This document shows, in pieces, positions 52,040 through 61,494 of a DNA stretch of 64,000 bases. The position numbers and the translations under genes are program-made. The stretch comes from Phycisphaerae bacterium (GTDB taxonomy: Bacteria > Planctomycetota > Phycisphaerae > Phycisphaerales > SM1A02), in assembly GCA_002717655.1 (NCBI GenBank), contig PBAY01000054.1, positions 1 through 64,000 on the forward strand, written 5' to 3'. How positions within the stretch are numbered: position 1 is the first letter of the stretch; each line of letters starts with the position of its first letter. Below the pieces are notes generated by a model, which saw only the letters and a list, made by a program, of their open reading frames with translations, was not told the DNA's origin and made no database searches.

Positions 52040-53518
52040 ATGATTGAATCGGCACATCATGATCTGGCTGATGACTCGGCCAAGGACCTGAACCTGCTGC
52101 TACCGGAGGCGAAGCAGGGTCTGGCCCAATGGACCATGGCTGCGACTGTCGCAGGGCTCGGCATCACGATCTGGTCTGTACTGGATCTGATTCCAACGGC
52201 AGGCCAGACCTCCACGGTGATCTGGATCACGCTGCTTGCCCTGTTCGCCTCATTGATGGTGATGTCAATCTGGTATTTCGCCGGCCGACACACCCTCAAT
52301 ATGGTCAGCTTTCATCGCCTTGCTTCTGCTGCCGTCTTGAGTGCCGGATTGCCGATTCTCATCGCTGCTGTCATTGGCCTTCAACTTGAGGAATCAGAAC
52401 CAAATCAGGTTGTGTCGATCCCTTTGAACGGAATCACGATCTGGCTGCCCTATCTGATACTGCTTCAGATTCTGGCCAGCCTCCTGATTCCATGGCCACC
52501 GCTGACCTCGATTCAAGCGGCATTTGTGATGATGATCTTCTGGTCGATTGCCATATCGATGTCCGGCATTCCAGGCTGGGGACCGGTTGATCGCCTTGCA
52601 ACAGTCATTGCCGGATTCATCTGCCTACTTCCCGGAATGTTGATCGCAGCATGGAGATGGAATCGTGTACTTGAACGACTCGAACAACAGCTGCTTCGAG
52701 TTCATGTCGAGCGACTCGGTGGTGAATTGATTCGAGCCCGTGAAGTTCATGAAGGTCTGTTCCCACAACCAATCGAAGGTGCCGTCAGATTCGAATACCT
52801 CTATGAACCGAATGAACAGATCGGTGGCGATTTTGTCAGCGTCTGGAAATGTCCTCAAAGCGGTCGTATCACCGTCACATTGATGGATGTCGTCGGGCAT
52901 GGCCTCACGGCGGCACTCACGGTCAACCGTCTTTCTGGAGAATTGGAAAGGCTCCACGCTGAGTTCCCGGACATTCAACCAGGAGAGCTCATGGCGAGCC
53001 TGAACCGCTACATCTATCTGACGATGTCTCGGTTTTCTCTCTTCACTACAGCTGCATGCTTTCAGATCGATCCGGTAAATGCTGAGCTTCGATGGGCTCT
53101 TGCAGGACATCCTCCTGCATTTCTTCGCCGGGAAGACGGCTCCGTTCACGATCTCGAATGCACGAGCGTGCTGCTGGGCGCACTGCCTGACGATGCCTAT
53201 GAACATGGCCAGATGAGCATGTCGCTGGAACTTGGAGATGTCATCATTGGGTACACGGATGGAACCATCGAATCACGCAATGCGGATGACGAGGAATTCT
53301 CGATCGACGCAATGCGGAAATGCGTCGCATTCGATACCCCACCACGCGACTGGCCTCGTTTCATACTCAACGCCGTGGAACGACATCATCAGGGCAATCA
53401 GACTGATGACATTCTGGTTGTCTGCCTGAGCTATGACCATCCACATATTCAATTGGATCCGGACGACAGTACAGAACTTGACTCCAAGACACTCTTCCTT
53501 GGTACCAATCAGCAATGA
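52040..53518 (+). CDS. Membrane SpoIIE/RsbU-type PP2C phosphatase
   Basis: This is a 492-residue protein. The N-terminal half has about six membrane helices (residues 32-215); a short linker helix (RVLERLEQQLLRVHVERLGG) joins it to a SpoIIE-family PP2C phosphatase domain (about 235-475) with EQIGGDFVSVW, TLMDVVGHGLTAAL, FTTAACFQID, WALAGHPPAFLRR and VIIGYTDGTIESRN. The metal-binding Asp residues are in GGDF and YTDG. Such enzymes dephosphorylate anti-sigma-factor antagonists. No antagonist or anti-sigma gene is in the window. The stop overlaps the ribD start (ATGA). Confidence 0.9.
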   Translation: MIESAHHDLADDSAKDLNLLLPEAKQGLAQWTMAATVAGLGITIWSVLDLIPTAGQTSTVIWITLLALFASLMVMSIWYFAGRHTLNMVSFHRLASAAVLSAGLPILIAAVIGLQLEESEPNQVVSIPLNGITIWLPYLILLQILASLLIPWPPLTSIQAAFVMMIFWSIAISMSGIPGWGPVDRLATVIAGFICLLPGMLIAAWRWNRVLERLEQQLLRVHVERLGGELIRAREVHEGLFPQPIEGAVRFEYLYEPNEQIGGDFVSVWKCPQSGRITVTLMDVVGHGLTAALTVNRLSGELERLHAEFPDIQPGELMASLNRYIYLTMSRFSLFTTAACFQIDPVNAELRWALAGHPPAFLRREDGSVHDLECTSVLLGALPDDAYEHGQMSMSLELGDVIIGYTDGTIESRNADDEEFSIDAMRKCVAFDTPPRDWPRFILNAVERHHQGNQTDDILVVCLSYDHPHIQLDPDDSTELDSKTLFLGTNQQ

Positions 53519-54630
53519 CCATCACGGAACTGGATCACGTCAAGCTTGACAAGGCCGTACGCCTGGCCATCCGTGGTCACGGACTGGTGGAACCGAATCC
53601 AATGGTTGGATGTGTGATCAGTGCCCCCGATGGAAAGATCATCGCGGCTGCGGGACATCAGCGTTTCGGCGAAGCACATGCTGAAGCGTTGGCCTTGAAA
53701 CAGGCCGGCTCACAAGCTAGAGGAAGCAGCGTCCATGTCACACTTGAACCTTGTACCCATCAAGGCAAAACCCCACCCTGTGCCGATGCCTTGATTCAGG
53801 CAGGTGTTTCCAGAGTCGTGATCGGTGCCCTGGATCCAAACCCCGAGGCAGCCGGGGGCGTTGCGAGACTTGAAGCCGCTGGAATTCAGGTGACGGTCGC
53901 TGATCATCTGCCTTCCAGAGAACTGATCCAGCCGTTTGCCACCTGGAAACTCAAGAACCGCCCATGGGTCATCTTGAAATGGGCCCAGACTCTGGACGGC
54001 CGTATCGCCACTCGTACCGGGGACAGCAAATGGATCAGTTCGGATGTGAGTCGGCGATTGGTGCATCGAGAACGTGGACGAGTAGATGCCGTGCTGTCTG
54101 GCATGGGCACAGTCCATGCTGACAATCCTCAACTGACCGCTCGAAATGTTCGCAAAAGAAGAACTGCAACACGGGTCATTTTGGATCGGGACCTTGAGGT
54201 ATCACCAGATCATCTGCTTGTCAGGACGATCAATGAGGCGCCATTGCTTCTGGTCTGTGATGAGCAGGTGATTGATTCACCTCGGGCTGAGCTCCTTCGA
54301 AGACACGGAGCCATCCTCATAGGCCGAAGCATGGTTGATTCACACTTCGACCTGCCTTCTCTGCTTGAACATCTGCTCAAAGAATTCAACCTGCATACCA
54401 TCCTTGTCGAAGCCGGGGCAGGACTCATGAGCAGTCTTATCACATCAAGGTGTGTTGATGAACTTGCCGTATTTGTAGCACCCAGAATCATGGCTGATCC
54501 AAAGGGTCTTTCACCTCTTTCCGAAGATGCGGTCAATACGATTCAACAGACACGTTCTGCACAACTCACGAGGATGCATCGTCGTGCTGATGATGTTCTG
54601 TTGAGATATCGAATTCAGCAGTCAGTCTGA
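53515..54630 (+). CDS. ribD: Bifunctional riboflavin deaminase/reductase RibD
   Basis: This is a 371-residue two-domain enzyme of riboflavin synthesis. The N-terminal deaminase has the zinc site GEAHAEALAL and EPCTHQGKTPPC. The C-terminal reductase (from about residue 145) has RPWVILKWAQTLDGRIAT, SKWISSDVSRRLVH and LVEAGAGLMSSL. The length is typical. It is coupled to the phosphatase gene by a 4-base overlap. Its 3' end overlaps the end of the minus-strand DUF4340 gene by 9 bases. Confidence 0.96.
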   Translation: MTITELDHVKLDKAVRLAIRGHGLVEPNPMVGCVISAPDGKIIAAAGHQRFGEAHAEALALKQAGSQARGSSVHVTLEPCTHQGKTPPCADALIQAGVSRVVIGALDPNPEAAGGVARLEAAGIQVTVADHLPSRELIQPFATWKLKNRPWVILKWAQTLDGRIATRTGDSKWISSDVSRRLVHRERGRVDAVLSGMGTVHADNPQLTARNVRKRRTATRVILDRDLEVSPDHLLVRTINEAPLLLVCDEQVIDSPRAELLRRHGAILIGRSMVDSHFDLPSLLEHLLKEFNLHTILVEAGAGLMSSLITSRCVDELAVFVAPRIMADPKGLSPLSEDAVNTIQQTRSAQLTRMHRRADDVLLRYRIQQSV

Positions 54631-55974
54631 TTGAGACGTCTTCGCAGGAATTCCCCAATCCTGAGGACTCAGTGGCAGATCGATGATGGCAGGCTGAATC
54701 CTCACGATCATGTCACCATTCTCCATCCCCCATCGACCTCCATCCGAATCCTTTTCACGAAGCAGACGAACCGTATCCAGAGGGCGACGGTCATAACCAA
54801 TGAGCGTGATTGTTCCCTGTTCCAGTTCACGAGGATAGGTCTGGACCAACGCCACATCGGTGGCGGGGATGTCAATCAGAAGTTCAAGAAGGGAATCAAC
54901 CCGATCTGCCGGGACTTCGGCCCCCGCATGGGATGTAGCGATCCATCGATCGAGATCCCGTTCCAGATAGATATCCTCAACAGGCCCATGTATCTCGATG
55001 GCCTTGATGCTTGACCGGGGAACACCACTGGCAACAGGGTCGACCAGAGAAATAGGATCAGCCAGCAAAGCCGCTACTGATTTCTCATCCAATCTCAGGA
55101 CGGAGGGGATCCCCTCGAGCATGACATAGCGATCCTGATTGCGTCCCCCGACTCGATCACCAACCAGCAACGTTCTTGTTGTCCCGTTGTTCTCCACGAC
55201 TTCCAGCGTCGCCAATGGTTCATGGAGTCCAAAGGTCGAAAGATCAGCTGGATTGTCGAGTATCACACCTGACGCTCTGGCTCTGGCCAGATCGATGATG
55301 TACGACTCCATGGCCTGGCGATCAGTACGTGTCGTGACCGGTGCGACAAACTGCCACGATGAACCATTGCGTTCAAGAACCATATCTTCACCAGGAACAA
55401 CCCTGCTGATCCGCCGAGCTTCGATATCCACCCCGGGAAAGAGCCTTGGCTCACGCCATGTCGTCGGATCGACATCCAGTGCAAGATCGTGCAATCCCTG
55501 ATTCACGACAAGTATGTCGGGAGATTCGTCAATTCGAAGATAACCACGCCCAGCAACACCACGTCTACCCAATGCGAATTGACGAGATCCATCAGGCCAT
55601 ACAAACCTGATTGCTGCTCTGGCAGGATTCAATTTCAGCGATTCCTGAGACAGACCATCTTCATTTCCAAATCGATCCACGACTCTCAGGTCAAGTGTTC
55701 GCTCAGCCAATGCATTGAGGTGATAATCCTCAATTGGCACTCTGAAGGGTTCCTCCTGCCACCAACCATCAGCTTCACGAACAAAGACCCAGGTTTACGA
55801 ATCACGGTCAAACTCGATACGGGTGAGCAAGTCCAGAGGAAACCGCTCATCACTGCCCAACGGACCACTGCCGGCAATGCTCGACTGCATGTTTACGGAT
55901 CGAATGCTCATGATCGCTATCCCGGCAAGAATGGCCGAGATGATGAGTGTCTGGATGGTTGTTCGCCATGGCAT
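54622..55974 (-). pseudogene. DUF4340 protein gene interrupted by an in-frame TAA
   Basis: One continuous frame of 449 codons from ATG 55974 to the stop at 54622 encodes a DUF4340-like protein, but codon 60 (55797-55795) is TAA. Before it is a 59-residue N-terminus with a membrane helix (TIQTLIISAILAGIAIM) ending RIEFDRDS; after it the frame goes on as TWVFVREADGWWQEEPF, a normal DUF4340 continuation. The downstream part could still be translated from GTG 55740, which has AGGAGG (55757-55752) 11 bases before it, giving 372 residues without the anchor. It is one base after the GldG-like gene and is the last gene of the ABC cluster. Nonsense mutation, readthrough, reinitiation or sequence error are all possible. 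Confidence 0.85.
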
Positions 55975-55975
55975 G

Positions 55976-57985
55976 TCAGCTTTGCCTCACCAACCATACT
56001 CCGATACCAGCCATGGCAATCAAACCTGGCATGCCCAGCAACAACAACCACATCCAGATTGTTCTGGTTGACTCCGGAATACTGCCCAGCCTCGCGACCT
56101 CCTGACTCAATGGACCCTGAGCAATACGATCATCCAGACCTGCCAACCACGCCGCTCCGGAAAGCAACAGCTCATGGTTCCCTGGATACAACAAGGCGTA
56201 GCGATCTCCTCCGGCTGACATCACCATGTCTGCAACGTAATTGAGCATCCAACCTCCTGATCCCACAACCAGTACACGCTGCATACCTGTGCCAACAGGT
56301 GAGGGCCTTTCAACAGCCGCAATAAGAGGTGTACGCTTCGTCAAGGAAGAGCCAGCATCCTGCCTCAGTGAGGCTTGATCCTGAGGAGACCAGTCATCTG
56401 CAAGCCACTTGTTGCTGGATGGCTGGACCTTGGCCATGAAAATGACTTCCTCAGCCATGCCTTGTTCATTTCGGCCAACTGGCAGGGGCAGTGGAAGCGC
56501 AAGTGACTGGCCATGAAGGGCAGCTGCTATGGGATGAGCGGTCGTGAACTCAGTCAGAATCTGGATCAGCTGAACCTGGTCTTCACCATCTGGGCCTCGC
56601 CTTGATTCAGCGATGACTTCACCCGTCTTCACATCAACCCCCAGCCTGCCAACAAGCTCAGCCCATGGATCACGTTGCCCATAACGGTGGAGCAGACTTG
56701 GGTAGAGGCTGACGCAGATCGGCTCTCCCTCTGACAACAAATCCGCGGTGGTCCTGAGAAGCTTGATTTCAGCCTCACCTGGCTTGAGGCCGGTTCGACG
56801 GGATGGAGAAAGAATGATCCATACCACTGGCGAGCCCGACTTCAAGACAGGCCGCTGATCGCTCATGACTGCCCATTCCATGACCTGCACACGTGCCGCC
56901 TCGAGCATGGCAGCTGCACCGCTGACATCCACATTCTGAGGAGATGACTGAAGCATCGAACGATCTTCAGCATGGACAAAGACAACTGTCGGATCAATTC
57001 CTTCCACAAGAGATCGTATCGCCGAAGAGAGCAGTTGCTCCCCGCGGAATCTGCGGTCGAATGTGACTCGATCAACATCACCGCTCAATGCCCCAGCGAA
57101 GAGCTGGCCTGCTGGAACCACCGCCGCGCTGGAGGGTCCCATCACGATAGCCGCCTCGCCGGATTGCAGATGCCGACTGATTCTTGCCAGCTCCATCTCC
57201 GGCAGTCGCTTGAGTCGATCAGCTGAAATCGCAAGTTTGGCAGCCTCTTGGAGACACTGCTGACTCAGAGAAAGAAGACTTGCTCCCTCATCACCGAGCA
57301 ATCGAGCTAGATCATCGATTTCTTCCGCCCACTGAGACAAGGCCTGAATCAGGATGGTGATGGCTGCCGCATAATCCGGAAGCGGACGACCTTCATCAAC
57401 CTCCAGACCCTTTTCAACTTCATCAATGACAAGTTCACCCTGTGCTGCAAGCAATGACAAGGCACCGATTCGGGGAACAAGTTCGGATTGCAGCGAGGGT
57501 GAAGATGCTCTTGCTTCTTCACGCATCGGAGCTGCAATGACTGTGGCAAACTGCATGAGATTCCGGAAGGCTTGAATTCCACGTGAGATTGCTTCGTCAT
57601 AAAGATCGATTTCTTCTCGATAGAGATTCTGCAATTCGATGATCAGTGCCTCATAGTCCCGCAGTGAGGCAGGTCTTGTAGGATCGATTCGCTTGACTCT
57701 GAGATCCGGTCCAGCCTGTGCAAATCGTTCCAGAACCTCATCCACCTGACGCACGGTAGCTGGATCTGCCTCTTCTTCCACCAGCACGACTGCAACCGTC
57801 CACTGACCTTTCAGATCCGACAGCAGTTGACGTGTCTGCAGACTGAGCGAGTACGCTCGAGACTTGGTCGCATCAATCTTGAGTCGAACCAATGGGTTTG
57901 AAGACAGAAGAGTGACTGACACGGCCATGATGATGACCGCCATGGCAAAGAGCGAGGTTGAAAGGATTGCCATTCGTGACTTCAT
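55976..57985 (-). CDS. GldG-like ABC-transport accessory protein
   Basis: The product has 669 residues. It has an N-terminal membrane helix (about 6-28), then ATKSRAYSLSLQTRQLLSDL, which is the start typical of GldG/DUF7088 proteins, a large soluble outer domain and a C-terminal helix (about 645-665, WMWLLLLGMPGLIAMAG). A coiled-coil-like insert (about 130-260) is rich in Leu, Glu and Ala. The extracytoplasmic domain works with the ABC permease next to it. In Bacteroidetes GldAFG is linked to gliding, but homologues occur widely in non-gliding bacteria, so no motility is claimed. The start overlaps the permease stop. Confidence 0.87.
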   Translation of the reverse strand: MKSRMAILSTSLFAMAVIIMAVSVTLLSSNPLVRLKIDATKSRAYSLSLQTRQLLSDLKGQWTVAVVLVEEEADPATVRQVDEVLERFAQAGPDLRVKRIDPTRPASLRDYEALIIELQNLYREEIDLYDEAISRGIQAFRNLMQFATVIAAPMREEARASSPSLQSELVPRIGALSLLAAQGELVIDEVEKGLEVDEGRPLPDYAAAITILIQALSQWAEEIDDLARLLGDEGASLLSLSQQCLQEAAKLAISADRLKRLPEMELARISRHLQSGEAAIVMGPSSAAVVPAGQLFAGALSGDVDRVTFDRRFRGEQLLSSAIRSLVEGIDPTVVFVHAEDRSMLQSSPQNVDVSGAAAMLEAARVQVMEWAVMSDQRPVLKSGSPVVWIILSPSRRTGLKPGEAEIKLLRTTADLLSEGEPICVSLYPSLLHRYGQRDPWAELVGRLGVDVKTGEVIAESRRGPDGEDQVQLIQILTEFTTAHPIAAALHGQSLALPLPLPVGRNEQGMAEEVIFMAKVQPSSNKWLADDWSPQDQASLRQDAGSSLTKRTPLIAAVERPSPVGTGMQRVLVVGSGGWMLNYVADMVMSAGGDRYALLYPGNHELLLSGAAWLAGLDDRIAQGPLSQEVARLGSIPESTRTIWMWLLLLGMPGLIAMAGIGVWLVRQS

Positions 57986-58695
57986 CTTCGTCTCCCCATT
58001 TCGAGAATGGAGATGGCGATCAGCAGGAACATGCTGATACCTGCAATGAAATACACGATGTTCGCAGTATCAATCAGGCCTGTCGTGAAATCCTGAAGCC
58101 GGGCATAGGGCTCAATAGCGAACAGGATGTCGGCCAATGCAGGATTCAGACTACCGGCCCCGACTCGTGCCAGACCAATGAGAATCCAGAAGAAAACAGT
58201 CAAGAGAAATGCGATGGTCTGGGATCCCGACATGGCGGAAGCCAGTATTCCACTGGCCAGATAGAGCGAACCCATCAGAAGGACGCCCAGATATCCACTC
58301 AGAAGCTCGCCTGGATCAGGTCGGCCATAGACTTCGAGCAGGATGACATAAGGAAATGTCAAACCCAGCAACACAATCAGGAATCCTGTTGCTGCAAGGA
58401 ACTTGCCAATGACGATTCGCCCCATCCCGGGGGGTGAAGCCATCAGCAACTCCCATGTCCCCTGACGTCGTTCCTCACAGATGCTCCTCATGGTCAATGC
58501 TGGGCAGACGAACAGAAGTAGCAACGCATCAAAATCAAGCATCTGGCTCATGCTGGCTGGCTGGCCAGCAAGAAAGATCTGCCGCATGAAGATGATGCCC
58601 GAGAGCAGCAGAAACAAGGCAGTCACGACATAGCCTGCAGGGGAAAGAAACAGTGATCTAAGATCACGGCCAGTGATCGCAAGAACACTCCTCAT
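57982..58695 (-). CDS. ABC-2 type permease (GldF-like)
   Basis: This is a 237-residue protein with six membrane helices and typical sequence RDLRSLFLSPAGYVVTALFLL, ICEERRQGTWELLMASPPG and LASGILASAMSGSQTIAFLL. It is the membrane part of the exporter-like system, next to its ATPase (4-base overlap) and the GldG-like protein (4-base overlap). Substrate is unknown. Confidence 0.92.
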   Translation of the reverse strand: MRSVLAITGRDLRSLFLSPAGYVVTALFLLLSGIIFMRQIFLAGQPASMSQMLDFDALLLLFVCPALTMRSICEERRQGTWELLMASPPGMGRIVIGKFLAATGFLIVLLGLTFPYVILLEVYGRPDPGELLSGYLGVLLMGSLYLASGILASAMSGSQTIAFLLTVFFWILIGLARVGAGSLNPALADILFAIEPYARLQDFTTGLIDTANIVYFIAGISMFLLIAISILEMGRRR

Positions 58696-59627
58696 GCCTG
58701 ATCCCTCTCGGATCTGTCAGAAGTCAGCAATGAACGAAATACTTCTTCCAGCGGCTGCCGCGGAGACTCGATCGTGCGAAGACGACCTCCTCCACTGGTA
58801 ACAGTCGAGGCGATTACAGGCCTTGGGTCACTCAGGCCTGCCGCCGTAACCTGACAATGACACCACCCATCTTCCTGCTCGATGACTTCCACAAGCTGAA
58901 ACCTCGAGCTGTCGGCACGAAGAATTGAAAGGCCAGCAGCATCGATTTCCACCTCACAGACCTTCTCATCGCCTGCACAAAGTGATTCAAGAGTTCCACT
59001 GGCAAGAACACGGCCTCCAGCAATCATCACAATGGAATCACACAGTGCTTCAACTTCTGAAAGAACGTGAGTTGAAAGAAGAATGGCACGATCCTGAGAC
59101 AATTCAGCAATCAGACTGCGAATGGTGTCGATCTGGGTCGGGTCAAGCCCCGCCGTTGGCTCATCCAGAATGAGGACCTTGGGTTCATGCAGCAACGCTG
59201 CGGACAATGCCACACGCTGGCGGTAGCCTCTTGAAAGCTGACCGATGATTCTTCTTCGAACATGAGTCAGACCACATTGATCCAGAACCCTAGGAATCGA
59301 TTTGACAGATTCTTCGATGTGGTACAGCCGGGCACGGAACCGGAGATATTCCTCCACACGCATTTCCGGATAGATCGGAGCCGACTCGGGGAGGTAGCCG
59401 ATCTGAACCCGCGTCTGCTCAGGATGAGTATTCACTTCAATGCCGTTGATCCAGGCCTGACCGGATGTTGGGGTCAGGACTCCACAGAGCATCCGCATCG
59501 TGGTCGTCTTGCCGGCTCCATTGGGACCCAGAAACCCTGTCACACTGCCCTGTGGGACATTCAGGTCCACTTGATCCACAGCGGTCAATCCGCCGAATCT
59601 GCGTGTCAGACGCTCTGCCTTGATCAT
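58692..59627 (-). CDS. ABC transporter ATP-binding protein (GldA-like)
   Basis: This is a 311-residue ATPase with Walker A FLGPNGAGKTTTMRML, the Q-loop region QIGYLPESAPIYPEM, signature LSRGYRQRVALSAALLH, Walker B VLILDEPTAGLDP and the H-loop LLSTHVLSEVE. A C-terminal domain (about residues 215-311) follows, as in GldA-type and antibiotic-exporting members. ATG 59627 begins the homology; no ribosome site is evident. It is the first gene of the minus-strand ABC cluster. Confidence 0.95.
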   Translation of the reverse strand: MIKAERLTRRFGGLTAVDQVDLNVPQGSVTGFLGPNGAGKTTTMRMLCGVLTPTSGQAWINGIEVNTHPEQTRVQIGYLPESAPIYPEMRVEEYLRFRARLYHIEESVKSIPRVLDQCGLTHVRRRIIGQLSRGYRQRVALSAALLHEPKVLILDEPTAGLDPTQIDTIRSLIAELSQDRAILLSTHVLSEVEALCDSIVMIAGGRVLASGTLESLCAGDEKVCEVEIDAAGLSILRADSSRFQLVEVIEQEDGWCHCQVTAAGLSDPRPVIASTVTSGGGRLRTIESPRQPLEEVFRSLLTSDRSERDQA

Positions 59628-59874
59628 GGCTGTCAGCTGGTGGAAGTCCTGATGGAAGACTCGAATCCTGAGGAAGGGATAGAACTGCTCATTACCCTGT
59701 TGCGGCACGGTAACAGGTCAGGAATATCGAGGTGAATTGCCGATAGTCAACCCCTGACAAGCACCACAGGGACCTCCCCTTGATGGTGGGAGTCAGAACT
59801 AGAGCCGGGCCGGGGCTTGCAGGAGCCTGATATGGGGTTACGCTTCCATCAGAACATGTCCCAGGGGGACTGCC

Positions 59875-61482
59875 ATGGGGCGGACTGAGCCGCGATTCAT
59901 CATCGTCGTACCCGAGGGTATGGCCCAATTTCTTCAACCCGCCAACGAGCGGTTTGTGGTCACTACGGACCTTGATCAGGCTCGACAGGATGCGGACCAT
60001 GGGCTGGGTGACCGGATCATCAATCTTCACCGTGGAACCCCCATGGATCTGCTCGGCGAGGTTGGCAATGCCATGGTCCTCGTAAGCCCCTCTGGGACCG
60101 TTGACTGGGCTGACAGCCGATTCCATGAACTTCCAGATGACGTCCAACAGGCCGTGAAGACCAGCCTGGCAAGCGAAGATGGTTGTCAGGATGGAGCCAT
60201 CACCGCGGCCGACCGGTCTTTCTATCTGCTGACCTGCAGGCAACCAGACTCGAAACATACGCTGGTAGTACTTGTTGAAATCACATGGATGCAGAAGCAA
60301 AGAGACCGCCGAGCGGCGGTTCGAACGGCAGGCCTGATGCTGCGTGATCTTGATCGAACTGTCGTGTCCGAGATGACGGTGGCAGATCGACTGCGGATGC
60401 TTGAAGATCGAATTGTCCGTTGCATTCAGGAAGAACTTTCCTTTGATAACTTCGAGATCAGGCTGCTGGATCGGGCGTCGAGCAAACTTGAACTCGTCAT
60501 CGCCAAGAATCTGACTCCATTGAAAGTCGGGGAAGTCATCTATGCCTCAGATACGGGCAACGGCATCTCAGGTTGGGTCGCCGTCACCGGTCAGCCCTAC
60601 ATCTGCTCAAACGTTGCTGAGGACCCTCGATATCGTGAAGGCCTTGATGATGCTGCGAGCACACTCACCGTACCACTGAAACTGCAGAAGCAGATCATCG
60701 GCGTCTTGAATGTGGAGTCACTGACGCCAAACGCATTCAATCGAGATGATCTTGAACTTGCTGAGATTCTCGCCCAATACATCGCTGATGCGATGCACAT
60801 GCTTGATCTACTCGTGGTTGAACGATTCACCACCCGTGAACAAGCCACTCGCAGTGTCTTGATGGAATTGGATGAACCGTTCAGCCAGCTGCGCGAGGTG
60901 GCCGCATCACTACGAGCGATGAATACGGATGATGTTGCATTCCAGAAGATCATTGATCAGCTCGTATCGACAGCCAGCAGCATGAGAACACGTCTGGAAG
61001 CCTGCGTGAGTGGACCACGTTCGATTCTCGATGCGGAACATGAAATCAAGCGGCTTTCTCCAGATGAACAACTCAATGATCTCCATGTCCTGGTTGCGGA
61101 TGATGAACCCAGAATCCGAGAAGAGATGTTCAAACTTCTTTCCCAGGTTGGCTGCCGTGTCACCATGTGCGAGGATGGATCTTCCGCCATCAGCTCTGTG
61201 GAAAGTCTGCAGAAAAGTAAGCAGAAACTGGATCTGGTCGTGACGGACATCAAGCTCCCGGATCTCAACGGATATGAAGTCTTCACCGGTGCACGCGGGT
61301 GCTTCCCTGAAGTACCTGTAATTCTCATGACGGGGTTTGGCTATGACCCCAGCCACTCGATCGTCCGAGCCTCTCAGGAAGGCGTTTCAGCAGTGCTCTT
61401 CAAGCCATTCCGAACTGCACAACTGCTTGAAGCCATCAAGTCCGCGATCACCAGTCCAGTGATTGCTTCTCCAGAAGACTGA
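59875..61482 (+). CDS. GAF-domain protein with C-terminal response-regulator receiver
   Basis: This is a 535-residue protein. The first 150 residues are divergent; a PAS-like sensor is possible but not certain. A GAF domain spans about 185-325 (FDNFEIRLLDRASSKLELV, GISGWVAVTGQPYICSNVAED, LKLQKQIIGVLNVES). A helical linker follows, then a receiver domain at about 405-525: VLVADDEPRIREEMFKLL with the acidic pair, VVTDIKLPDLNGYE with the phosphorylated Asp, VILMTGFG, and LFKPFRTAQ with the conserved Lys. There is no output domain, so it signals to other proteins. AGGGGG precedes ATG 59875. Confidence 0.88.
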   Translation: MGRTEPRFIIVVPEGMAQFLQPANERFVVTTDLDQARQDADHGLGDRIINLHRGTPMDLLGEVGNAMVLVSPSGTVDWADSRFHELPDDVQQAVKTSLASEDGCQDGAITAADRSFYLLTCRQPDSKHTLVVLVEITWMQKQRDRRAAVRTAGLMLRDLDRTVVSEMTVADRLRMLEDRIVRCIQEELSFDNFEIRLLDRASSKLELVIAKNLTPLKVGEVIYASDTGNGISGWVAVTGQPYICSNVAEDPRYREGLDDAASTLTVPLKLQKQIIGVLNVESLTPNAFNRDDLELAEILAQYIADAMHMLDLLVVERFTTREQATRSVLMELDEPFSQLREVAASLRAMNTDDVAFQKIIDQLVSTASSMRTRLEACVSGPRSILDAEHEIKRLSPDEQLNDLHVLVADDEPRIREEMFKLLSQVGCRVTMCEDGSSAISSVESLQKSKQKLDLVVTDIKLPDLNGYEVFTGARGCFPEVPVILMTGFGYDPSHSIVRASQEGVSAVLFKPFRTAQLLEAIKSAITSPVIASPED

Positions 61483-61494
61483 GAGGCAATCCGA

